Positions 54,946 through 61,255 of a stretch of DNA of 61,255 nt are shown here, piece after piece. The stretch is from the NCBI GenBank assembly GCA_003331885.1, contig QOPZ01000003.1, positions 1 to 61,255 of the forward strand, written 5' to 3'. The translations under genes were made by a program, and so were the position numbers. The first letter of the stretch is position 1; every line of letters starts with the position of its first letter. The DNA comes from Cryomorphaceae bacterium. Its GTDB lineage: Bacteria > Bacteroidota > Bacteroidia > Flavobacteriales > Flavobacteriaceae. The notes under the pieces are model-generated. The model had not been told where the DNA came from and did not search any database. It saw nothing but the letters and a program-made list of their open reading frames with translations.

Positions 54946-55928
54946 AGAAAATATTAGAATATTTATTTAACTATAATAAGCTTAATTATGATCAAGCAAA
55001 AGAGATATTAATTGATATAACATCAAATAAGTATTCTCATTCTGAAATTGCTTCATTTATGACAATATATAAGATGAGGAACCCTTCAATTGAGGAGATG
55101 GAAGGTTTTAGAGATGCGCTATTGGAGCAGTGTATTAAAATTGACTTTGATGATTTTAACACTATTGATCTTTGCGGGACAGGTGGTGATGGGAAAGACA
55201 CTTTCAACATATCAACGATTTCTTCATTTATTGTAGCTGGTTCTGGATTTAAAGTAACTAAACATGGAAACTATGGAGTATCGTCTAATTGTGGATCAAG
55301 CAATGTTTTGGAGTATCTAGGTGTAAAATTTTCAAATGATGAAAATCATCTTAAAAAATGTCTTGATCAATCAAATATTTGTTATTTACACGCACCTATT
55401 TTTCACCCTTCAATGAAAAATGTTGCTCCAATAAGAAAAGATCTTGGCTTTAAAACATTTTTTAATCTACTGGGGCCACTTGTAAATCCATCAAGCCCAA
55501 AAAACCAAATTACGGGTGTCTATAATTTAGAAATTGCTCGTCTTTATGGTTATATTTTTAAAAACACTAATAAAAATTTTTCTATAGTTTATTCTTTAGA
55601 TGGATATGACGAAATTTCACTTACTGGAAGTTTTAAACTAATCAATAACTTTTCTGAGTTTATTTCTGACTGTAATTATTTTAAACTTCAAAAAACTACT
55701 GCTAAAGATATTTTAGGTGGAAAATCAATTGAAGATTCAGCAAATATTTTTAAAAATATTTTGAGTGGTAAGGGAACAAATAACCAAGTAAATGTTGTTT
55801 TGGCAAATTCTTCATTAGCAATTCAAACAATTACAAATAAAGATATTGATGAATGTATAGAAATTGCAAAGGAATCCATTGAAAGCGGTAAAGCTTACAG
55901 TTCATTGAAAAAATTAATTGAAGCATAA
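54942..55928 (+). CDS. trpD: Anthranilate phosphoribosyltransferase
   Basis: DLCGTGGDGKDTFNISTISSFIVAGSGFKVTKHGNYGVSSNCGSSNVLEYLG. Confidence 0.97.
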   Translation: MKKILEYLFNYNKLNYDQAKEILIDITSNKYSHSEIASFMTIYKMRNPSIEEMEGFRDALLEQCIKIDFDDFNTIDLCGTGGDGKDTFNISTISSFIVAGSGFKVTKHGNYGVSSNCGSSNVLEYLGVKFSNDENHLKKCLDQSNICYLHAPIFHPSMKNVAPIRKDLGFKTFFNLLGPLVNPSSPKNQITGVYNLEIARLYGYIFKNTNKNFSIVYSLDGYDEISLTGSFKLINNFSEFISDCNYFKLQKTTAKDILGGKSIEDSANIFKNILSGKGTNNQVNVVLANSSLAIQTITNKDIDECIEIAKESIESGKAYSSLKKLIEA

Positions 55929-55930
55929 TT

Positions 55931-56722
55931 ATGGATATTCTTACAAAAATTATTAGTAAAAAAATAGATGAATTGAAATATTTGAGACAAAAGAAATCTA
56001 TATCAGATCTTGAAAGATCTCATTTTTTCTCTAAAAAAAATAAATCTATTGTAAAAGCAATTAAAGAAAAAGAGATAAGCATAATTGCTGAACACAAAAG
56101 AAAATCACCATCGAAATCTGATATTAATCATCAAACACCATCTGAAAAAATAATAAAAGGATATGAAAAAGCTGGTGCTGCTGCAATCTCAATTTTAACT
56201 GAGAAAAATTTTTTTAATGGATCTGAAAATGATTTAATTAATGCAAAAAAAATAACGGAACTTCCAATATTAAGAAAAGACTTTATTATCAATGAATACC
56301 AAATAATTGAGTCTAAAGCTATTGGTGCTGATGGGATTTTATTAATAGCTGCATGTTTAGAAAAAAAAGATATTATTAGCTTATCAAAGCTTGCTAAGAG
56401 CTTAGGAATGGAAGTTTTAATAGAAATTCATAATGTAAGTGAACTTGAAAAGTCTTGCATTGATAGTATAGATTTAATTGGTGTAAATAATAGGAACCTT
56501 AAAACGTTTGATGTTAATATTCAGACTAGTATTGATTTAATTAATAAAATTCCATCAAATTATACAAAAATTTCAGAGAGCGGTATTAGTAAGCCAGTTG
56601 ATATTATTAATTTGAAAAATAATGGATTTGATGGTTTTTTAATTGGTGAAACTTTCATGAAAACAAAAGATCCAGGCAAAAATCTATCAAACTTTATAAA
56701 TGAAATAGAAAATGAAAATTAA
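55931..56722 (+). CDS. trpC: Indole-3-glycerol phosphate synthase
   Basis: IIAEHKRKSPSKSDIN, ISILTEKNFFNGS, LPILRKDFIINEYQI, IGVNNRNLKTF. Confidence 0.97.
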   Translation: MDILTKIISKKIDELKYLRQKKSISDLERSHFFSKKNKSIVKAIKEKEISIIAEHKRKSPSKSDINHQTPSEKIIKGYEKAGAAAISILTEKNFFNGSENDLINAKKITELPILRKDFIINEYQIIESKAIGADGILLIAACLEKKDIISLSKLAKSLGMEVLIEIHNVSELEKSCIDSIDLIGVNNRNLKTFDVNIQTSIDLINKIPSNYTKISESGISKPVDIINLKNNGFDGFLIGETFMKTKDPGKNLSNFINEIENEN

Positions 56723-57329
56723 AGTATGTGGTTTAAATAATCAAGATGATATTGATCAGTTAAATAATATAGATATTGATTTTTTGGGTTTTATATTCTA
56801 TAAAAAATCGCCAAGGTTTGTCGATCATAAGATTAAAATTTCCAAAATTAATAAAGAAAAGGTTGGAGTTTTTGTTAATGAGAATCTTGAAAATATTATA
56901 GATAAAATTAAAGAGTATAATTTAACTTTTGTTCAACTTCATGGTGATGAAACACCAATGTTTTGTAAAAAAATTATGGATCACTGTAAGGTTATTAAAG
57001 CATTTAGAGTATCTGATGATTTTAATCTTGAAAAAACCACCAATTATATTGAAAATTGTGATTATTTTCTATTTGATACATTTACAAAAGATTATGGAGG
57101 TTCAGGTAAAAGATTTAATTGGGAAAAAATAAAAAATTTTAATTATAAAAAGTTTTTTTTAAGTGGTGGTATTAATTTAAATAGTATAAATGATATTTAT
57201 ACTTTAAAAAATGAAAATGATTTTTTATTTGGGATTGACATTAATAGTAAGTTTGAAATAAAACCAGGTAATAAAGACATAAATAAAATTAAAATATTAG
57301 TAAATAATTTAAGAAATGGAAAATTTTAA
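56712..57329 (+). CDS. trpF: Phosphoribosylanthranilate isomerase
   Basis: KIKVCGLNNQDDI, FIFYKKSPRFV, VQLHGDE, DTFTKDYGGSGKRFNW. Confidence 0.95.
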   Translation: MKIKVCGLNNQDDIDQLNNIDIDFLGFIFYKKSPRFVDHKIKISKINKEKVGVFVNENLENIIDKIKEYNLTFVQLHGDETPMFCKKIMDHCKVIKAFRVSDDFNLEKTTNYIENCDYFLFDTFTKDYGGSGKRFNWEKIKNFNYKKFFLSGGINLNSINDIYTLKNENDFLFGIDINSKFEIKPGNKDINKIKILVNNLRNGKF

Positions 57330-58500
57330 CATATCTAAGGACGGTTTTTATGGGGATTTTGGAGGTGCTTTTATACCTGAAATGCTTCACCCCAATATAG
57401 AAGAGCTACAAAAAAACTATATAAAAATTTCAGAGTCTAGTGAATTTATAAAAGAATTTAATCAGCTTTTAAAAGATTATGTAGGTCGACCTACTCCACT
57501 CTATTTTGCAAAAAGATTATCTAAAAAATTTAATACAAAAATTTATTTAAAAAGAGAAGATCTTTGTCATACTGGTGCTCACAAAATAAATAATACTATT
57601 GGGCAGATTCTTCTTGCCAAAAAACTAGGTAAAAAAAGAATTATAGCTGAAACTGGAGCTGGACAACATGGTGTTGCTACGGCAACAGTTTGTGCATTAA
57701 TGGGAGTTGAATGTATCATTTATATGGGAGAAATTGATATTACTAGGCAAGCACCAAATGTAGCTAGGATGAAGATGCTTGGAGCTAAAGTAAGACCAGC
57801 TAAATCGGGAAGTAAAACTTTAAAAGATGCAACTAATGAAGCTATCAGAGACTGGATTTCAAACCCAATTGACACTCACTATATAATTGGGTCTGTAGTT
57901 GGTCCACACCCATATCCTGATATGGTTGCTAGGTACCAATCTGTTATTGGTTATGAAACTAAAAAGCAACTAATTAAAGTTGAAAAAACTGAGAAACCAA
58001 CCCATGTCATTGCCTGTGTTGGTGGAGGAAGTAATGCTGCTGGTTTATTTTATCCTTTTTTAAATGATAAAGATGTAAAAATAATATGTGTTGAAGCTGC
58101 TGGAAAAGGAGTAAATACAGGTGAAAGTGCCGCAACTTCTATTTTAGGAACTGAAGGAATTATTCATGGGTCAAAAACACTACTAATGCAAACAAATGAT
58201 GGTCAAATTACAGAACCATATTCAATTTCAGCAGGGTTAGATTATCCAGGGATAGGTCCAATGCATGCAAATTTATTTAGAACTAAAAGAGGTGAATTTG
58301 TATCAATTGATGATAATGATGCAATGAAATGGGGATTGCTATTGTCTCAGATGGAAGGTATTATACCTGCTATTGAAACGGCTCATGCTTTTGCTGTACT
58401 AGAAAAAATGAAATTTAGTAAAAGTGATATTGTTATATTTAATTGTTCAGGTAGAGGAGATAAAGATTTAGATACATACATTAATTATTTTAAGTTATGA
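57316..58500 (+). CDS. trpB: Tryptophan synthase beta subunit
   Basis: GGAFIPEML, GRPTPLYFAKRLS, LKREDLCHTGAHKINN, ETGAGQHGVATA. Confidence 0.98.
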   Translation: MENFNISKDGFYGDFGGAFIPEMLHPNIEELQKNYIKISESSEFIKEFNQLLKDYVGRPTPLYFAKRLSKKFNTKIYLKREDLCHTGAHKINNTIGQILLAKKLGKKRIIAETGAGQHGVATATVCALMGVECIIYMGEIDITRQAPNVARMKMLGAKVRPAKSGSKTLKDATNEAIRDWISNPIDTHYIIGSVVGPHPYPDMVARYQSVIGYETKKQLIKVEKTEKPTHVIACVGGGSNAAGLFYPFLNDKDVKIICVEAAGKGVNTGESAATSILGTEGIIHGSKTLLMQTNDGQITEPYSISAGLDYPGIGPMHANLFRTKRGEFVSIDDNDAMKWGLLLSQMEGIIPAIETAHAFAVLEKMKFSKSDIVIFNCSGRGDKDLDTYINYFKL

Positions 58501-60062
58501 AAAAGTTTATTTTATTTTTTAGTACGCTAATTTTCCTAAACCTTACATCATGTGAATTTGAAAAACATGAAATAGCTAAAAGTGATAAAAAGAATGTTCT
58601 GTTTATTATGACAGATGATTTAAATACTGACTTGGGTTCCTATTATCATGATCAAGTAATAAGTCCTAATATTGATAATCTAGCTAATAATGGTTCTCTT
58701 TTTGAAAATGCTCATATACAATGGCCTCAATGTGGACAATCAAGAGCATCTTTTATGACAGGTATGTATTCAGATCAAACAAAGCACACAAAACTAAATG
58801 TTGATATTAGAACTACAATTCCGGATGTTGTAACACTTGGTCAAAGATTTAGACAAAGGGGTTATAAATCTGTCAGAATTGGAAAAATTTATCATTATGA
58901 TAATCCAGGTTCAATTGGCACATCAAGTGCGGATGATATTCATACATGGGATTACACAATTAATCCATATGGGAGAGATAAAGAAGAAGAATACAAAATA
59001 AATACACTTAGAACGAGAGCTTATGGAGGTACACTAAGTTGGCTTGAAGCAGATGGAGTTGATGAAGAACAAACTGATGGAATTGTTGCAACTGAAGCAA
59101 TTGAAGAACTTGAAAAATTTTCTAAATCTGATCAAAACTTCTTTTTAGCTGTTGGTTTTTTTAAGCCTCATACACCATATGTAGCTCCGAAAAAATATTT
59201 TGATATGTATGATGTTAATGAAATACTAATTCCAGATATGAATGATGAATTTTTAAGTTCAATACCAAAACCAGCAGCAGTATCCTTAAGACATGAGGGT
59301 GATGGTAAGGGAAATCAGTATGGATTGGAAAAAAGTGAAGCACAGGAAATTAAAAGAGCATACTATGCAACTATTACGTTTTTAGATGCACAAATTGGTA
59401 GAATTATTAAAAAACTTAAAGAGACAGGATTAGATAAGAATACCATAATTGTTTTTTCAAGTGACCATGGTTATCATTTAGGTGAAAAAGGACACTGGCA
59501 AAAACAAACACTATATGAAAAAACAACTCGTGTGCCACTAATTTTTGCTGGACCTGGAATAAAAAAAGGTTCAAGAAGTAATTCTCCTGTCGAGTTAATT
59601 GATATGTACCCTACACTTATGGATTTAACTGGAATAAAACCTCCTGACCATGTTGTTGGAAAAAGTTTAGTACCAATTTTTAATGATAGTAATTATAAAG
59701 TTAGAAATAGTGCACTGACAAGATGGATTGCTACTAGATTTAATAATGTTGAAGGTTATTCAATTAAAACTGATAGATATAGGCTGGTTAAATGGGGTGA
59801 AAATGGTGAGTTTGGATATGAGTTATATGATCATAAATATGATTCAAAAGAAAATAATAACCTAGTAAAAGACTTCAATTATTTTACTCTAATGGATTCG
59901 TTAAAGGTTGAAATTGAATTAAGAATAAAAGATGCTAGAAAAAAGCCAAAAGGTCTTGGGAGACAACTCGAGGAAAAACCTTATCAGCGTTATACCTACA
60001 CGCCAGGTGACTTATATGATGTTAATAGTAAAAGAGTTTATTTAAAACCTGCTGATGAATAG
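58497..60062 (+). CDS. Lipoprotein sulfatase (alkaline phosphatase superfamily, iduronate-2-sulfatase-like)
   Basis: Lipobox LNLTSC; KNVLFIMTDDLNTDLGSYY, CGQSRASFMTG, VGFFKPHTPYVAPKKYFD, SSDHGYHLGEKGHWQKQTLYEKTTRVPLI. Confidence 0.93.
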   Translation: MKKFILFFSTLIFLNLTSCEFEKHEIAKSDKKNVLFIMTDDLNTDLGSYYHDQVISPNIDNLANNGSLFENAHIQWPQCGQSRASFMTGMYSDQTKHTKLNVDIRTTIPDVVTLGQRFRQRGYKSVRIGKIYHYDNPGSIGTSSADDIHTWDYTINPYGRDKEEEYKINTLRTRAYGGTLSWLEADGVDEEQTDGIVATEAIEELEKFSKSDQNFFLAVGFFKPHTPYVAPKKYFDMYDVNEILIPDMNDEFLSSIPKPAAVSLRHEGDGKGNQYGLEKSEAQEIKRAYYATITFLDAQIGRIIKKLKETGLDKNTIIVFSSDHGYHLGEKGHWQKQTLYEKTTRVPLIFAGPGIKKGSRSNSPVELIDMYPTLMDLTGIKPPDHVVGKSLVPIFNDSNYKVRNSALTRWIATRFNNVEGYSIKTDRYRLVKWGENGEFGYELYDHKYDSKENNNLVKDFNYFTLMDSLKVEIELRIKDARKKPKGLGRQLEEKPYQRYTYTPGDLYDVNSKRVYLKPADE

Positions 60063-60819
60063 AATCAATCAAACATTTCAAAATAAAAAAGATATTCTGT
60101 CTATATATTTTACAGCTGGTTTCCCAAAGTTAGATGATACTCTAAAAATAATCAGAGAACTTGATAATTCTAATGTTGATATGATTGAGATTGGTTTACC
60201 TTTTAGTGATCCACTTGCTGACGGACCTACAATTCAAAAAAGTTCTGAAAAAGCACTTAAAAATGGTATGACCACAGATTTACTTTTTAATCAATTAAGA
60301 GGCCTTCGTTCAATTACTGATATCCCTATTGTTGTTATGGGCTACTTTAATCCAATTCTACAATATGGCTTTGATAAATTTTGTATAAACTGTAAAAAAA
60401 GTGGTATTGATGGTCTAATAATTCCAGATCTTCCTGTTGATATTTATAAAAAAAGCTATAAAAGTAAAGTAGAAAATTATGGTTTAAATATGATGTTCTT
60501 AATTACACCTCAAACCTCAAATGATCGTATACATGTAATTGATGAAATATCTAAGGGTTTTATTTACATGGTCAGTAGCTTTGGCGTTACAGGTGCTAGA
60601 GATAATTTTGATGAATATCAAATTGAATATTTTGAAAGAATAAAAGAAATGAAATTATCTAATCCTCTTTTAATTGGATTTGGTATAAGTAATGATAAAA
60701 CATTTAAATCTGCTTGTGAAAATAGTAATGGAGCGATTATAGGATCTGCTTATATACAGCATTTAAAGAACTATGGTGTTTCAAAAACTAATGATTTTAT
60801 AGAAAAAATAAAGTTTTAA
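60055..60819 (+). CDS. trpA: Tryptophan synthase alpha subunit
   Basis: FTAGFPKLDDTLKIIRELDNSNVDMIEIGLPFSDPLADGPTIQ, YMVSSFGVTGAR. Confidence 0.97.
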   Translation: MNRINQTFQNKKDILSIYFTAGFPKLDDTLKIIRELDNSNVDMIEIGLPFSDPLADGPTIQKSSEKALKNGMTTDLLFNQLRGLRSITDIPIVVMGYFNPILQYGFDKFCINCKKSGIDGLIIPDLPVDIYKKSYKSKVENYGLNMMFLITPQTSNDRIHVIDEISKGFIYMVSSFGVTGARDNFDEYQIEYFERIKEMKLSNPLLIGFGISNDKTFKSACENSNGAIIGSAYIQHLKNYGVSKTNDFIEKIKF

Positions 60820-61255
60820 TTATCTTGTAAAAACAGGCTTATTTTCATCAATTGTTTCAGATTCATTATAAGCATAATTATCTAAATTAAAACCTAATAA
60901 ATCATTATAATTTGAAATATTATTATCAACAATATATCTTACCATTAATCCTCTTGCTTTTTTAGCATAAAAAGAAATAATTTTGAGCTTACCATTTTTA
61001 AAATCCTTAAATACAGGAGAAATAATTTTACCATTAAATTTTTCGTTATTAAATGCATCAAAATATTCATTGCTAGCAAGATTAATTAAAATTTCTTCTG
61101 ATGACATTTCATCAATTATGGAGTCAGTAATGTTTTCAGACCAAAATTTATAAAGATTTTCTGATCCATTAACTTGCAATTTTGTTCCCATTTCAAGTCT
61201 GTATGGTTGAATAAGATCAAGCGGTTTTAAAACCCCATAATATCCAGAAAGAATT
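60820..61255 (-). CDS. yaaA: Peroxide stress protein YaaA/UPF0246 family (5' end beyond window)
   Basis: Open frame to window edge: ILSGYYGVLKPLDLIQPYRLEMGTKLQV...SPVFKDFKNGKLKIISFYAKKARGLMVRYI. Confidence 0.9.
   Translation of the reverse strand, partial: ILSGYYGVLKPLDLIQPYRLEMGTKLQVNGSENLYKFWSENITDSIIDEMSSEEILINLASNEYFDAFNNEKFNGKIISPVFKDFKNGKLKIISFYAKKARGLMVRYIVDNNISNYNDLLGFNLDNYAYNESETIDENKPVFTR

Overview
AT-rich, gene-dense window with a housekeeping-rich bacterial chromosome, most consistent with a streamlined marine Flavobacteriia/Bacteroidota lineage (TAnnTTTG-type promoters, BshC, DUF349, DUF3467, DUF4295 and choice-of-anchor-B families, flavobacterial gene order). Main blocks: mazG-def-ruvX / dapD-tsaC-cca-ctaA / uvrB-hsp20-sucC / lysA-mnmA-yidC-pyrG-LysM-guaA-bshC-ftsY-DUF4295-rpmG-rpmB / recR / htpG / rpoC-rpoB-rplL-J-A-K-nusG-secE-trnW-tuf / tRNA Thr-Tyr-Gly-Thr cluster / xerC-rpsU / complete trpEGDCFB-[sulfatase]-A operon. 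No CRISPR array, prophage, transposon or classical defence island was seen. Strongest observations: (1) a ribosome-mediated trp attenuator upstream of trpE: a 19-aa leader peptide with three consecutive Trp codons, an intrinsic terminator, and a 12-bp competing antiterminator that includes the leader stop codon; (2) a lipoprotein sulfatase gene inserted with overlapping start/stop codons between trpB and trpA, so it probably falls under that attenuator, and carrying a non-canonical C-G-Q-S-R active-site motif; (3) a shared ATGwCATwTTGTCAT motif upstream of both hsp20 and htpG; (4) ftsY broken by a single 5-nt unit in a 6-nt (Pro-Glu) tandem repeat; (5) heme A synthase split into two overlapping ORFs; (6) a conserved uncharacterised protein with a possible kinase-like catalytic loop; (7) the ancient thrU-tyrU-glyT-thrT-tuf order interrupted by cspA and a secreted beta-propeller-like lipoprotein. 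All calls come from reading sequence and protein motifs by eye; no database search was run.
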